Below are positions 1 to 10,237 of a stretch of 64,000 nucleotides of DNA, piece after piece. Location of the stretch: positions 310,001-374,000 of the forward strand of contig NZ_CP039934.1 of assembly GCF_009792295.1 (NCBI RefSeq), written 5' to 3'. The stretch's first letter is position 1. Each line of letters begins with the position of its first letter. Source of the stretch: Myroides fluvii. GTDB taxonomy: Bacteria > Bacteroidota > Bacteroidia > Flavobacteriales > Flavobacteriaceae. The notes beneath the pieces are model-generated. The model did not search any database, was not told where the DNA came from, and saw only the letters and a program-made list of their open reading frames with translations. The position numbers were made by a program, and so were the translations under genes.

Positions 1-165
1 GCTGCACAAGCCGTTGGAGACGACGCCATTCAAAAAAGAGTATCCGGGCAAGTAAACCCCGATTCCTTTACGCACGGCAGCTCAAAACAACGCAAAGAGT
101 GGTTCATGAAAGGCTATCAAACAGGTGACATCAAACAAGGAAATACCTTCGATTTTATCAAATAA
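1..165 (+). CDS. C-terminal end of YpfJ-type neutral zinc metallopeptidase (partial)
   Basis: Only the last 54 codons are present; the gene begins left of the window and ends in TAA. The tail contains DSFTHGSSKQRKEWFMKGY followed by TGDIKQGNTFDF, which matches the C-terminus of the putative neutral zinc metallopeptidase family (YpfJ), where FTHGSS-x-QR and a GD-x6-CDTF-like ending are typical. The HExxH zinc site would lie upstream and cannot be seen. Physiological substrates of the family are not well known. The next gene starts 20 bp downstream on the same strand, so the two may be co-transcribed. Confidence 0.72.
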   Translation, partial: AAQAVGDDAIQKRVSGQVNPDSFTHGSSKQRKEWFMKGYQTGDIKQGNTFDFIK

Positions 166-185
166 CAATCTACTTAAAAACCATA

Positions 186-968
186 ATGACTAATTTAAAA
201 CAAACAATTCAACGAATTTTACATGAAGGATATAACATCCAACCTTTTCTAGTAATGAGAGAAGCGGCTGTTTACTACAAGAAAACCATAGTACTGGTTG
301 TTGTCAGTCTTTTATTCGCCCTTTTTATTACTTCCTTTTTGGGTTCTATGGCTGTAACGCGTTTTATCGATATCAATGAAGCTACTACGCCTGCGGAGAT
401 TCAAGAAAAACTCTTTGAATTAAGCAACCAACTCACTCAACCACCTTTGTTGTACACCTATCTGCTCTTTGCCGTTCTCTTTTCTGCTTTGGGTAGTGTA
501 CTCATTGCTGGATTTTACAAAATAAACGCTGAAGCAGCTCTCGGACAAACGCCTCGTTTTACGAGCGTTTTTAAATATTTTTTTAGTATTAAGGGACTCT
601 ATATCTTTGTCGCACAAGGACTGATTACCTTATTCTTTACTGGATTTTCAGTATTGCTAAAGGAATACCAATTAGAAATGGTCTCGATTATTATCAATTG
701 GCTGATTAATATCCTAACGATATTCGTTACACCCTTAATCATCTTTGGACGTATGTCTCCTTTTACGGCAATCAAAACGAGTATTCAAGTCGTAAATAAA
801 CAACCGCTTCCTATTATACTAACGGTGATATTGAATTACTTTCTAGTATTCTCCGGTTTATTTTTCTTTGTTGTTGGGATTCTAATTACCCTCCCCTACT
901 TATTCTCTATTTACTTTACTTTGTATAAACAGATTATTGGTTTCAACTTAGAAGAAGAAAAAATATAG
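186..968 (+). CDS. Integral membrane protein of unknown function
   Basis: A 260-aa protein with about six hydrophobic segments, near residues 32-57, 90-112, 136-156, 168-195 and 213-250 (the last looks like a hairpin of two). Between them are short polar loops rich in Lys and Gln. I recognise no catalytic motif and give no function. It follows the metallopeptidase tail by 20 bp and is closed by a very strong hairpin terminator at 989-1030, so the two may form the end of one transcription unit. Inner-membrane location is inferred from hydrophobicity alone. Confidence 0.65.
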   Translation: MTNLKQTIQRILHEGYNIQPFLVMREAAVYYKKTIVLVVVSLLFALFITSFLGSMAVTRFIDINEATTPAEIQEKLFELSNQLTQPPLLYTYLLFAVLFSALGSVLIAGFYKINAEAALGQTPRFTSVFKYFFSIKGLYIFVAQGLITLFFTGFSVLLKEYQLEMVSIIINWLINILTIFVTPLIIFGRMSPFTAIKTSIQVVNKQPLPIILTVILNYFLVFSGLFFFVVGILITLPYLFSIYFTLYKQIIGFNLEEEKI

Positions 969-988
969 CAGATTCCACTATTCAAAAT

Positions 989-1030
989 AAACAGAAGCTC
1001 CGCTTTCACTTGAAAGCGGAGCTTCTGTTT
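989..1030. terminator. 20-bp perfect stem terminator
   Basis: The left arm at 989-1008 and right arm at 1011-1030 are exact reverse complements of 20 bases. A T-rich stretch follows on the plus strand. It ends the membrane-protein gene at 186-968. Confidence 0.9.
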
Positions 1031-1034
1031 ATTG

Positions 1035-1066
1035 CTTTTTTGTTTTTTTGCTTTTTTGCTTTTTTG
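1035..1066. repeat. 8-bp tandem repeat, CTTTTTTG x4
   Basis: Four consecutive 8-bp units of CTTTTTTG; the second unit has T in place of the first C. It directly follows the terminator stem, so it may also serve as its T tract. Confidence 0.85.
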
Positions 1067-1119
1067 TGCAATTCTTTCGATTAAAGAGTGACTCTTTTTT
1101 AGAATTTTTGGCTCTGTCT

Positions 1120-1196
1120 CACTTCTCACTTCTCACTTCTCACTTCTCACTTCTCACTTCTCACTTCTCACTTCTCACTTCTCACTTCTCACTTCT
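1120..1196. repeat. 7-bp tandem repeat, CACTTCT x11
   Basis: Eleven exact head-to-tail copies of CACTTCT fill 77 bp, followed by a degenerate CT-rich tail to about 1225. The repeat lies between the 3' ends of two convergent genes (membrane protein and comM). The unit is not a multiple of three, and the open frame through it is low-complexity and has no coding support. Copy number is likely to vary by slipped-strand mispairing. Confidence 0.95.
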
Positions 1197-1229
1197 TTCC
1201 TCTCTCTTCTTTCCTCACCCTCTCACCAA

Positions 1230-2768
1230 TCACTTAAACCATCCCTCTCGATCCAAACTGCGGTATTGAATGGCTTCGGCAATATGACTCGCTTCTATTT
1301 TATCACCGTGTTCTAAATCAGCGATTGTCCTAGCTACCTTTAGAATTCGATCATAGGCACGAGCAGACAAATTCAGTCGATCCATAGCCTTTTTTAACAA
1401 CGCCAATGATTCTGCTTCTAAATTGCAGTACTCCCGTAACAAAGGTGTTGTCAATTGGGCGTTATAATGGATTCCAGGATGTGTGGCAAAGCGTTGAATT
1501 TGCTTCTTTCGAGCTTCGATAACCCGTTGACGAATAGCAGCACTCGGCTCAGCCAGTTGTTTATCTGCTAGTTTTTCAAAAGGCACGGGGTTGACTTCAA
1601 TATGTAGGTCGATGCGATCTAATAAAGGACCTGATATTTTATTGATATACCGTTGCATTTCCGCATGCGTGGATTGCACCATGGCTCCTGGCTCTTGAAA
1701 ATAACCACTCGGACTAGGGTTCATACTAGCCACAAGCATAAAAGATGAAGGGTACGTAATGGTAAACTTTGCCCGAGAAATTGTCACCTCTCGATCTTCC
1801 AAAGGTTGACGCATTACTTCTAAAACCTCGCGTTTAAATTCTGGTAATTCGTCCAAAAACAAGACTCCATTGTGAGCAAGTGAAATTTCACCAGGTTGTG
1901 GATAGCTCCCTCCTCCTACTAAGGCGACAGATGATGCAGTATGATGGGGGTTTCGAAACGGGCGTATGCGAATTAGTCCCTTTTCTTTTGCTTTTCCCAC
2001 AACACTGTGTATTTTGGTCGTCTCTAGCGATTCCTCCAAGGTCATGGGAGGTAAAATACTCGCCAATCGCTTTGCCAACATGGTCTTACCTGAACCTGGT
2101 GGGCCGATCAAAATGATGTTATGTCCACCTGCAGCGGCAATCTCCATGGCTCTTTTAATACTTTCCTGTCCTTTGACATCCTTAAAATCTCGATCCAGCA
2201 GATCCTCTTGATCCCAAAGGTCCTCCTCAAAATTGAGTTGGTAGGGTTCCAATACACTTTTTCCTTCAAAAAAAGCAATCACCTCGCTAATATTGTCTAC
2301 TCCATACACTTCTAATCCATCGACAACTGCAGCTTCTTTTTGATTTTCCTTGGGCAAAATAATCCCTTTAAACCCTTCTTCTTTTGCCTGAATTGCGATA
2401 GGCAAAGCCCCATTAATACACTGTAATGTACCGTCCAAAGACAACTCTCCCATCAGGATATACTGATTTTCATCTACCTGAATTTTAATCTGTTCTGAAG
2501 CAATTAAAATTCCTATGGCAATAGGCAAATCATAGGCAGAGCCTTCTTTTCGCATATTGGCAGGAGCTAAATTAATCGTAATGCGTTTCCCTGGCAATCG
2601 ATAACCTGTATTGGCTAAAGCCGCCGCAATTCGATAAGAGCTTTCCTTAATTGCATTATCTGCCAATCCGACTAAATAATAACCTACCCCGTGATCCACG
2701 TTGACTTCTATGGTTATGGTGGTTGCATCAATACCAAACACCGCACTTCCTGCTATTTTTGTTAACAT
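1230..2768 (-). CDS. comM: YifB/ComM family Mg-chelatase-like AAA+ ATPase
   Basis: A 512-aa protein, the usual length of the family. The N-terminal ChlI-type domain spans roughly residues 1-170 and contains the family run [20 protein letters not shown]. Walker A is GPPGSGKT at 222-229 and Walker B is [10 protein letters not shown] at 301-310. A C-terminal Mg-chelatase-like domain ends near residue 510 with [17 protein letters not shown]. In other bacteria ComM is a helicase that promotes branch migration when transformed DNA is integrated; whether this organism takes up DNA is not shown here. It is a single gene, divergent from the efflux operon at 3066. Confidence 0.93.
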   Translation of the reverse strand: MLTKIAGSAVFGIDATTITIEVNVDHGVGYYLVGLADNAIKESSYRIAAALANTGYRLPGKRITINLAPANMRKEGSAYDLPIAIGILIASEQIKIQVDENQYILMGELSLDGTLQCINGALPIAIQAKEEGFKGIILPKENQKEAAVVDGLEVYGVDNISEVIAFFEGKSVLEPYQLNFEEDLWDQEDLLDRDFKDVKGQESIKRAMEIAAAGGHNIILIGPPGSGKTMLAKRLASILPPMTLEESLETTKIHSVVGKAKEKGLIRIRPFRNPHHTASSVALVGGGSYPQPGEISLAHNGVLFLDELPEFKREVLEVMRQPLEDREVTISRAKFTITYPSSFMLVASMNPSPSGYFQEPGAMVQSTHAEMQRYINKISGPLLDRIDLHIEVNPVPFEKLADKQLAEPSAAIRQRVIEARKKQIQRFATHPGIHYNAQLTTPLLREYCNLEAESLALLKKAMDRLNLSARAYDRILKVARTIADLEHGDKIEASHIAEAIQYRSLDREGWFK

Positions 2769-3065
2769 ACCTCGTATTTATTGTTAATATTCTTTTCTTA
2801 ATTTTATGCTTAATCAAATTTTATTCCTAAATTCAAGGAAGCGAAAAATGTAGAGTTGTAGAACACATCCCCAATTGGCAACGCTTTTTTTTATTTCATA
2901 TTTTTTTTTGTTTTTTATTTCAAGAATGAAAAAATAACATAGAAAGCTATTAATCAATAAATTACAACCATTAAAATAGTTTGATTACACGAAAATATTC
3001 ATTTTGGCACTCTAGTTGAATAACTACTATCAACGAAGAAAGAATTCATCACCTACAACAATTAA

Positions 3066-4232
3066 ATGAACAGTATGAAAATGATAACAAATCGAAAAGT
3101 ATATTTTATTGGTTTTGCAGCCATCGTAATGATTGGAACATTGATTGCAATCAATAGTTGCAATATTGGCAACTCTAAAACATTAGACCCAAGAGAGAAT
3201 GCCATCGCCTTGCCTATCATTCAAATTGATACGACAACGGCGATCACCATTAAAGATTACATTGGCAATATTGAAGGTAAAATAAATGTAGAGATTCGTC
3301 CGCAAGTAGAAGGAACCTTGGATCAAATATTTGTTGATGAAGGGGCTTATGTACACGAAGGGCAACCTTTGTTTCAGATTAATCCCCAACCTTATCGCGA
3401 GATTTTAAACAATATGATTGCTACAGAAAATGTAGAAAAAGCGAAATTAAAAAATGCTCAATTGGAAATTGACCGTTTAAAACCTTTAATTGACAATGAA
3501 GTAATAGCCGAAGTACAATTGGAGACTGCGAAATCAAACTATGAAATAGCAAGAGCTTCTTTAGCTAAAGCTTCTGCTGCGGTTGCTAGTGCGCAGATCA
3601 ATTTAGATTACACGACAATCAAAGCGTCTGTAAGTGGTTACATTGGGCGTATGCCTAAACGCATTGGAAACTTAGTTAGCAGAGGGGATAAAGAACCGTT
3701 GACCGTTCTTACCGATGTCAGTGAGGTTTATGTGTATTTTGGGATGAGTGAATCGGATTTCCTTTATTTCACGAAAGACACCAAAAAGTCAGATAGTACG
3801 CGCATTACCTCATCGGGGCAGATTTTACCAGAAGTTACTTTAATCCTAGCAGATGGACACGAATATGGAGAAAAAGGAAAAGTAGATATGGTAAACGGAC
3901 AGGTGAACCGCAACACGGGATCCATTTCCCTCCGCGCTTCTTTTCCCAATTCACAAGACGTTATGCGTTCTGGAAATACAGGAACAGTAAAATTACGTGA
4001 AACGAAAGCACATGTAATTTTAATTCCACAAGAAATGACTACAGCTATTCAGGATAAAACCTTTGTCTACCTTTTAGATCAAGATGATAAAGTTAAACTA
4101 CAATCAATCCAATTGGACGGAGTTTCGGGTACAAACTACATTGTATCGGAGGGACTTCAAATTGGCGATCGCGTAATTAAAACGGGATTCGATAAGTTAA
4201 CAGAAGGAATGTATGTGAAGGCGATGAACTAA
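3066..4232 (+). CDS. RND efflux periplasmic adaptor (membrane fusion protein)
   Basis: A 388-aa HlyD/AcrA-type subunit. An N-terminal hydrophobic segment ends in a lipobox-like INSC near residue 32, suggesting a lipid-anchored adaptor. A lipoyl half-motif lies at about 75-110 (IRPQVEGTLDQIFVDEGAYV). A coiled-coil hairpin follows at about 115-170, then the second lipoyl half (TTIKASVSGYIGRM) and the beta-barrel and membrane-proximal domains. It is the first gene of a three-gene operon, with the permease 48 bp downstream. The exact start is uncertain, because ATG codons occur at 3066 and 3075. The adaptor would link the inner-membrane pump to the outer-membrane channel. Confidence 0.93.
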   Translation: MNSMKMITNRKVYFIGFAAIVMIGTLIAINSCNIGNSKTLDPRENAIALPIIQIDTTTAITIKDYIGNIEGKINVEIRPQVEGTLDQIFVDEGAYVHEGQPLFQINPQPYREILNNMIATENVEKAKLKNAQLEIDRLKPLIDNEVIAEVQLETAKSNYEIARASLAKASAAVASAQINLDYTTIKASVSGYIGRMPKRIGNLVSRGDKEPLTVLTDVSEVYVYFGMSESDFLYFTKDTKKSDSTRITSSGQILPEVTLILADGHEYGEKGKVDMVNGQVNRNTGSISLRASFPNSQDVMRSGNTGTVKLRETKAHVILIPQEMTTAIQDKTFVYLLDQDDKVKLQSIQLDGVSGTNYIVSEGLQIGDRVIKTGFDKLTEGMYVKAMN

Positions 4233-4280
4233 TCTTCTGCCTTATTCACCTATTTTTCACCGCTACTAAAATAAAAAAAT

Positions 4281-7200
4281 ATGCTAAAGACTATTATAGA
4301 TCGTCCGATACTAGCTACCGTTATTTCGATTATGTTCGTTTTACTTGGACTAGTAGGACTAACCTTATTGCCTATTACACGTTTTCCAGAGATTGCACCC
4401 CCAAGTGTGAGTGTGTCTACGTCTTATCCTGGAGCGAATGCTGAAACCGTAGCCCAAAGTGTTTTACTCCCTATTGAGGAAGCAATCAATGGAGTGGATA
4501 ACATGACCTACATCAGTTCAAAAGCGAGTAATAGTGGTTCAGGAACAATCAATGTTTTTTTTAAGGCAGGGACAGACCCTGATCAAGCCGCTGTAAACGT
4601 ACAAAACCGCGTAAGTAAAGCATCCAGTGATTTGCCTTCTGAAGTGAATGAAAACGGAATTTCCGTTACGCCTCGTCAGAGTGGTAATATCATGACGATT
4701 AACTTTTTCAGCGATCACCCAGAGGGAATTTACGATGAGACTTTCTTACAAGCCTATACGCAGATTAACATCAACCGAGAGCTTTTACGTGTTCCGGGGG
4801 TGGCTGCAGTAGGGCGTGTAGGTGCACGTGATTACTCGATGCGTACCTGGTTAAATCCAGAGAAACTAGCCTTGTATGGACTAACGCCTCAGGATGTCAT
4901 AGCGGCAATCAAAGATCAAAACTTCGAAATTGCACCAGGTAACTTTGGAGAAACGTCAGAAGAGGCTTTTGAAACGGCCTTAAAACACAAAGGAAGGTTC
5001 AGTCAACCCGAAGAATATGAAAACATTGTAATCAAAACCAATATTGATGGATCTGTTTTGTTGTTGAAAGATGTGGCTCGTGTTGAATTCGGAGCCTCTA
5101 ATGTCGGCAGTGACAACAGCGTCAATGGTTATCCTGGTTTAACAATGAATATTACGCAGACTGCAGGTTCTAACGCAAGAGAAATAGACATTGCAGTGCG
5201 AAAAGTATTGGAGCGCGTTGCACAAACTTTTCCGAAGGGGATTCACTATGCAATCAGTTATTCCGTAAAAGATCAAATTGACGAATCAATTAGCCAGGTA
5301 AGAAGTACGCTTTTTGAAGCTTTTTTCCTTGTATTTATTATCGTTTATTTGTTTTTACAAGATTTTAGATCGACGATTATTCCAGCAATTGCCATTCCCA
5401 TTTCTTTAATTGGAACCTTGTTCTTTATCTATTTGATGGGATTCTCTATCAATGTATTGACCATGTTTGCCTTGGTTTTAGCCATTGGTATTGTAGTGGA
5501 TGATGCCATTGTCGTCGTAGAGGCGATTCACGAAAAAATGCATCAAACGGGATTAAAAGCCAAAGAAGCGACCATTGAAACCATGAATGAGATTACAAGA
5601 GCCATCATCTCGATTACCTTGGTTATGTCTGCTGTATTTTTACCCGTTGGTTTTATGCAAGGTCCTGCGGGAATATTTTACAAACAATTTGCCTATACCC
5701 TTGCCTTTGCAATTCTAATTTCAGCGGTTAATGCTTTAACGCTGAGTCCTGCTTTATGTGCCTTGTTTTTAAAACAACCCAAAGCAGAGGAATTAGCTAG
5801 TCAAAAGGAAACAAATCCAATCAAAAGAGTATCTGCTCGTTTTTTCTTTGCCTTTAATACGGCTTTTGATTCGTTCACGAACAAATATGTAGCGACTATT
5901 GGCAAATTAATACGCAATAAAAAAGTAGCCATCGCGGGATTAGTATTAATCATCGGATTGGGTGTATTCTTTTTATATAAAACGCCCTCTTCTTTTATTC
6001 CAAGAGAGGATGATAGTTACATCACTTATTCGTTAGCCATGCCTCCTGGGGCTTCTCTTGCGAGAACCAAAGTAGTCCTAGCGAAAGCGGATAGTATTTT
6101 GAAAATGAGAACAGACATCGAGGGCATGACTGCTATTTCGGGATATAATACCATTGACGGAAATGCGAGTCCTTCTTTTGCTGTGGGATACATCAACCTC
6201 AAACCATACAAAAAGAGAGGGAAAATTAAAAATATAGATGACATTATCGATGAAGTTCAACAAGATTTAGCTGTTATACACGAGGCTACCTTCAATGTAT
6301 TTCCTCGACCAACGATTCAGGGATTTGGAGATTTTGGGGGAATTGAATTTGTCTTGCAAGATCGATTAGGAGGAGATTTCAGCTCATTTAGTCAGGCCGC
6401 AGATGGTGTCATCAAAGAATTAAATGAGAGAGAAGAAATTGGATCCGCTTTTACTTCATTCAAAGCTAATTTCCCTCAATACTTACTCGAAATTGACTAC
6501 ATCAAAGCCAAATCGCTAGGAGTAAGTGTAAAAGATTTGATGAATACAATCAAAAACTACTATGGAAGGGTTAAAGCAGGTGATTTCAACCGATTTGGAC
6601 GTACTTATCGCGTCTATATGCAAGCAGATATTGAGTACAGAGAAAGCCCGCAATCCTTTAGTTCGATTTACGTCAAAAATAAAGATGGAGACATGCTACC
6701 CGCCAATACGTTGGTTAAACTGAAAAAAGTATTGGGACCCCAAACGGTTAATCGTTACAATCTATACAATGCGATTACGGTTAAGGTAAACCCGAGTCAA
6801 GGATATAGTACTGGAGATGCGATGAAAGTCATAGAAGAAGTAACGAGCAAAATGCCAGGAAACTATTCCTATGAATTTACGGGTATGTCTTTGGAAGAAA
6901 AGGATTCTGGTCATCAAGCTATTTTTATTTTTGCCTTGAGTATTATTTTTGTCTACTTTTTACTTGCCGCCCAATATGAGAGTTACTTTTTACCTATTGC
7001 GATTCTATTAACGGTTCCGACAGGTTTATTGGGTGTAGCGCTATTTGTCAATTTAGCTGGGTTACAAAACAACATATACGTACAAGTTGGTTTGGTTATG
7101 TTAATTGGGTTATTAGCTAAAAATGCTATTTTAATTATCGAATTTGCGCTTCAACAGCGCAAAAAAGGATTATCCATTATCGAAGCGGCAACGGAGGGAG

Positions 7201-7430
7201 CTAAAATGAGGCTACGTCCTATTTTAATGACTTCTTTCGCATTCGTAGCGGGTCTAATTCCTTTAATGTTCACCGTTGGTCCATCTGCACAAGGAAATCA
7301 CTCCATTAGTTTTAGTGCCGCTGGAGGAATGCTCTTTGGGGTGGCTGCAGGTATTTTTATTATTCCTGTCTTATTTGTCATCTTCCAAACGATCGACGAA
7401 CGATTAAAAGCAAAATTTACTAACGATTAA
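4281..7430 (+). CDS. RND multidrug efflux permease (AcrB/MexB, HAE1 family)
   Basis: A 1049-aa inner-membrane pump of full length for HAE1 permeases. It starts with the canonical FIxRPI-like segment (IIDRPILATVISIMFVLLGL). TM4 carries the proton-relay pair in GIVVDDAIVVVE at about residue 405. Two large periplasmic loops and twelve transmembrane segments are evident, and the second half shows the family GLLAKNAILIIEFA motif. Substrates cannot be predicted from sequence; homologues export drugs, dyes and detergents using the proton gradient. It sits between its adaptor and its outer-membrane factor (10 bp gap). No regulator gene is adjacent. Confidence 0.96.
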   Translation: MLKTIIDRPILATVISIMFVLLGLVGLTLLPITRFPEIAPPSVSVSTSYPGANAETVAQSVLLPIEEAINGVDNMTYISSKASNSGSGTINVFFKAGTDPDQAAVNVQNRVSKASSDLPSEVNENGISVTPRQSGNIMTINFFSDHPEGIYDETFLQAYTQININRELLRVPGVAAVGRVGARDYSMRTWLNPEKLALYGLTPQDVIAAIKDQNFEIAPGNFGETSEEAFETALKHKGRFSQPEEYENIVIKTNIDGSVLLLKDVARVEFGASNVGSDNSVNGYPGLTMNITQTAGSNAREIDIAVRKVLERVAQTFPKGIHYAISYSVKDQIDESISQVRSTLFEAFFLVFIIVYLFLQDFRSTIIPAIAIPISLIGTLFFIYLMGFSINVLTMFALVLAIGIVVDDAIVVVEAIHEKMHQTGLKAKEATIETMNEITRAIISITLVMSAVFLPVGFMQGPAGIFYKQFAYTLAFAILISAVNALTLSPALCALFLKQPKAEELASQKETNPIKRVSARFFFAFNTAFDSFTNKYVATIGKLIRNKKVAIAGLVLIIGLGVFFLYKTPSSFIPREDDSYITYSLAMPPGASLARTKVVLAKADSILKMRTDIEGMTAISGYNTIDGNASPSFAVGYINLKPYKKRGKIKNIDDIIDEVQQDLAVIHEATFNVFPRPTIQGFGDFGGIEFVLQDRLGGDFSSFSQAADGVIKELNEREEIGSAFTSFKANFPQYLLEIDYIKAKSLGVSVKDLMNTIKNYYGRVKAGDFNRFGRTYRVYMQADIEYRESPQSFSSIYVKNKDGDMLPANTLVKLKKVLGPQTVNRYNLYNAITVKVNPSQGYSTGDAMKVIEEVTSKMPGNYSYEFTGMSLEEKDSGHQAIFIFALSIIFVYFLLAAQYESYFLPIAILLTVPTGLLGVALFVNLAGLQNNIYVQVGLVMLIGLLAKNAILIIEFALQQRKKGLSIIEAATEGAKMRLRPILMTSFAFVAGLIPLMFTVGPSAQGNHSISFSAAGGMLFGVAAGIFIIPVLFVIFQTIDERLKAKFTND

Positions 7431-7440
7431 AAAAAACAGT

Positions 7441-8913
7441 ATGATTAAAAAAAGAAACACTGCTCCTTTAACGCTCGTTTTTTTATTGGGGACAAGTTTG
7501 ACCTTATTTCAAGCTTGTGCTCCTCAATCAAACTATAGAACTCCAACAGTTGATCTCCCTGAAACATACAGAGGGCAACATGACAGTATAGCTACGCAAG
7601 ACTCACTGAGCATCTCGGCCATCAAGTGGCGTGACTTCTTTCAGGATGAGCAATTGACGAATTTAATAGACAAAGGATTAACGCATAATTTTGATATGCA
7701 GAATGCCCTTAAAAATTTAGAAATAGCCGCACAAAAAACAAAACAGGCCAAGTTGGAATGGTTGCCTTCTATAGGTTTAGAAGCAGGGAGTGTAGCCTAT
7801 CAATATCGCTCTGAGAATTATTATGGTACCCCTTCTACTAATTACTATAAAAATAAAGGAGAAGAGCCACCAACCAATATGTATGTTAACTCTGCACAAT
7901 ACACTTCAGGTTTAGACTTGAGCTGGGAAATCGATATTTGGGGAAAGATCAAAAGTCAAACCGCAGAACAATTGGCGCGTTTTCTGCAAACAGCAGAAGC
8001 GAAAAAAGCCATTCAGACCGAACTGATTGCCAAGATAGCACAAGGTTATTACAACCTACTATTATTAGATGCGCAAATGGAGGTAGCACAGACGAATTAC
8101 GAATTAACAAAAAACACATTAAAGATTGTTGAATTACAACGTGATGCAGGACAGATAACCTCTTTAGCTATCACGCAAACCCGCAATCAAATGTTAGTGG
8201 CTAAAGCGCTAATTCCATCCCTAAAGCAACAAATTGCCACGCAGGAAAATGCACTTTCCTTATTGACAGGTCAATTACCAACGAGCATAGTGAGGGAAGT
8301 TAAGCTTGCAGATGTTAAACAGGAAGAGCTAGGAAGTATCGGCTTGCCTTTGGCCTTGCTACACTATCGTCCAGATGTGCAAATGGCAGAATTAGAACTA
8401 AAAGCAAGAAATGCCGCAGTAGGTGTTGCACAAACCGCTCGATATCCTTCCTTAACGATTAATCTTGAGGGGGGGGTTAACAGCATGCTAGGAGAAAATT
8501 GGTTCAATATTCCAGGTTCTCTTTTTGGAAGCTTAATCGGAAAAGTAGCCAATCCTATTTTCAACAAACGCAAGCTAAAAACAGCTTTTGAAGTAGCGAA
8601 AATAGAACGCACAAAGAGTGAAATCGACTTTCAAAAAACGGTATATACGGCCGTAACCGAAGTAACAGATGCTTTGATTAACCTCAAAACTTCAGAGGAA
8701 CAGATCGAAATAGCAGATGAACAAGTAACGACTTCTCGTTTGGGTGTGAAGCAATCGAACTTATTATTCAACAGTGGATATGCAACCTATATTGAGGTCA
8801 TCAATGCGCAGAAAAATATGTTGGACAATGAGTTAAACCTAAATAAACTGAAATTGAACAAGCTTCAGTATGGAGTACAATTATACAAATCATTAGGTGG
8901 TGGTTGGCAATAA
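7441..8913 (+). CDS. Outer-membrane factor of RND pump (OprM/NodT family lipoprotein)
   Basis: A 490-aa TolC-like channel. The signal sequence ends in a lipobox-like FQAC near residue 26, so the mature protein is probably acylated. Two internally related OEP repeats follow, the first at about 60-260 and the second at about 290-485, rich in the long amphipathic helices expected for the periplasmic tunnel. The family motif LLHYRPDVQMAELELKA lies near residue 305. It is the last gene of the efflux operon; a hairpin terminator follows at 8951-8991. The full three-part operon is what one expects of a functional exporter. Confidence 0.94.
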   Translation: MIKKRNTAPLTLVFLLGTSLTLFQACAPQSNYRTPTVDLPETYRGQHDSIATQDSLSISAIKWRDFFQDEQLTNLIDKGLTHNFDMQNALKNLEIAAQKTKQAKLEWLPSIGLEAGSVAYQYRSENYYGTPSTNYYKNKGEEPPTNMYVNSAQYTSGLDLSWEIDIWGKIKSQTAEQLARFLQTAEAKKAIQTELIAKIAQGYYNLLLLDAQMEVAQTNYELTKNTLKIVELQRDAGQITSLAITQTRNQMLVAKALIPSLKQQIATQENALSLLTGQLPTSIVREVKLADVKQEELGSIGLPLALLHYRPDVQMAELELKARNAAVGVAQTARYPSLTINLEGGVNSMLGENWFNIPGSLFGSLIGKVANPIFNKRKLKTAFEVAKIERTKSEIDFQKTVYTAVTEVTDALINLKTSEEQIEIADEQVTTSRLGVKQSNLLFNSGYATYIEVINAQKNMLDNELNLNKLKLNKLQYGVQLYKSLGGGWQ

Positions 8914-8950
8914 TAAATTGGTGTATTTTTTTCACAGCCATTCTCCTATA

Positions 8951-8991
8951 AAAGCGAAAAGAGGAATAACTTTCCTCCTTTTCGCTTTTTT
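8951..8991. terminator. Bidirectional terminator between efflux operon and TPR gene
   Basis: AAAGCGAAAAG at 8951-8961 pairs with CTTTTCGCTTT near 8978-8988, with further partial pairing inside and T runs on both strands. It lies between two convergent genes and serves both. Confidence 0.82.
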
Positions 8992-10055
8992 TATTTTTCT
9001 TCTACTTGCTGTTCTAACTCGGATGCTTTTTCCTGTATCCACTCTTGCATCCATTGCTGGAAGGACTCTACTTTCTTCTCGTTTTTATCTAGCCATTGTT
9101 TATTTCCCCCAGGAGTCATCTGATAAATATAGTTACAAAAAACATCCTTTTCTCTTATTGCATTAAAGAAAGGTACATAAAACACTAAGTCTAATTCCAA
9201 CATAGAAGCTGGATTTTCTGTTTTCACTCCTTGCAACAAACCTAAAAAATTAGTAGTCCTATCACAGAATCCTTGTATATCTTGTCCTATTTTCAGTTCG
9301 AAATTTGCCGCAGCATTGAGCACTAATCCCATCTCAACCATTCCATACTTGGAATCTGCTTCCAAACTTCCTTTTGGAATTGTTAGATTGACTACATTTT
9401 TCTCCTCTGTTGAAACAGTCACCCCATGTGCAAAGGATTGCTCAATCAATTGCAACATCTTTACACTGCGTGCCGAATGCTGATCTAACAACAAGAAAAA
9501 GTAAGCGGACAACATAGATTCGATGCGCAACTGCTGACTTTCTTTTAGAACAGCCAACATATAATGCGAACTAGCATGTAGGGGGTTATCGTAAATACCC
9601 GCTACTAAAGCCCGTTCCGCTCCATCAAGATTATTCAGTTTAAAATAACAGATAGCCAAGTTGTAATACACCATAACATCTGCCTCATATTTTTCTATCG
9701 TATCTTCTAATAATTCAATTGCTTCCTGTACGCGATTTTGATTACTTAACGTCGATGCTTTAACTACAATAGCAGGAACAGTATATCTCCCTCCTCTTTC
9801 GATTGCTTTATTACTGTATTCAAGGGCTAAATCATATTGTTTCGCATACATATAACTCATGCCTATTTCATAATATGCAATACTAGAATTTGGATCTAAT
9901 TCCAACATTTTTTGGTAACTCTCAATGGCCTTTTCATACTGTCCATTGTCGTGATAAGCAATTCCTTCTTTTACTAATTCTTCCAATTGATTTTGAGCTT
10001 GAACTGCTACAAGGGAAAACAGCGATAAACACAGAACGATTACATACTTTTTCAT
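8991..10055 (-). CDS. Secreted TPR-repeat protein
   Basis: A 354-aa protein with a clear signal peptide (MKKYVIVLCLSLFSLVAVQA, cleavage after AQA). Tetratricopeptide repeats occupy about residues 25-200, for example the unit AYYEIGMSYMYAKQYDLALEY. The C-terminal 150 residues have no motif I recognise. It is likely periplasmic. TPR domains mediate protein contacts, so no catalytic role is proposed. It is a single-gene unit, convergent with the efflux operon, and its stop codon abuts the shared terminator. Confidence 0.78.
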   Translation of the reverse strand: MKKYVIVLCLSLFSLVAVQAQNQLEELVKEGIAYHDNGQYEKAIESYQKMLELDPNSSIAYYEIGMSYMYAKQYDLALEYSNKAIERGGRYTVPAIVVKASTLSNQNRVQEAIELLEDTIEKYEADVMVYYNLAICYFKLNNLDGAERALVAGIYDNPLHASSHYMLAVLKESQQLRIESMLSAYFFLLLDQHSARSVKMLQLIEQSFAHGVTVSTEEKNVVNLTIPKGSLEADSKYGMVEMGLVLNAAANFELKIGQDIQGFCDRTTNFLGLLQGVKTENPASMLELDLVFYVPFFNAIREKDVFCNYIYQMTPGGNKQWLDKNEKKVESFQQWMQEWIQEKASELEQQVEEK

Positions 10056-10185
10056 AACGAAATGATTGGAATTATTATAAATCTTAAGCGTCCAAGATAC
10101 TCCTTTTTTATTTTATTAACCAGTATACCCTTTAAATGGTACAACAAATATTCTCGAGGTTATTAGTAATTAAATTTATACCCCT

Positions 10186-10193
10186 TATCTTTG
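10186..10193 (+). promoter_or_regulatory. -7 promoter element (TATCTTTG) for DUF4265 gene
   Basis: TATCTTTG matches the Bacteroidota -7 consensus TANNTTTG, 45 bp before the ATG at 10238. I see no good -33 TTTG at the expected distance, so this is moderate evidence. Confidence 0.5.
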
Positions 10194-10237
10194 CAAGTGA
10201 AGAGCTACGACTAATTCCCTAATTTAAAAAGACAAGT

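Noticed and set aside
1048..1269. Open frame through the 7-bp repeat giving a protein of repeated SHFSLLT
   Set aside because: Pure translation of a microsatellite; no start signal, and it overlaps the comM 3' end.
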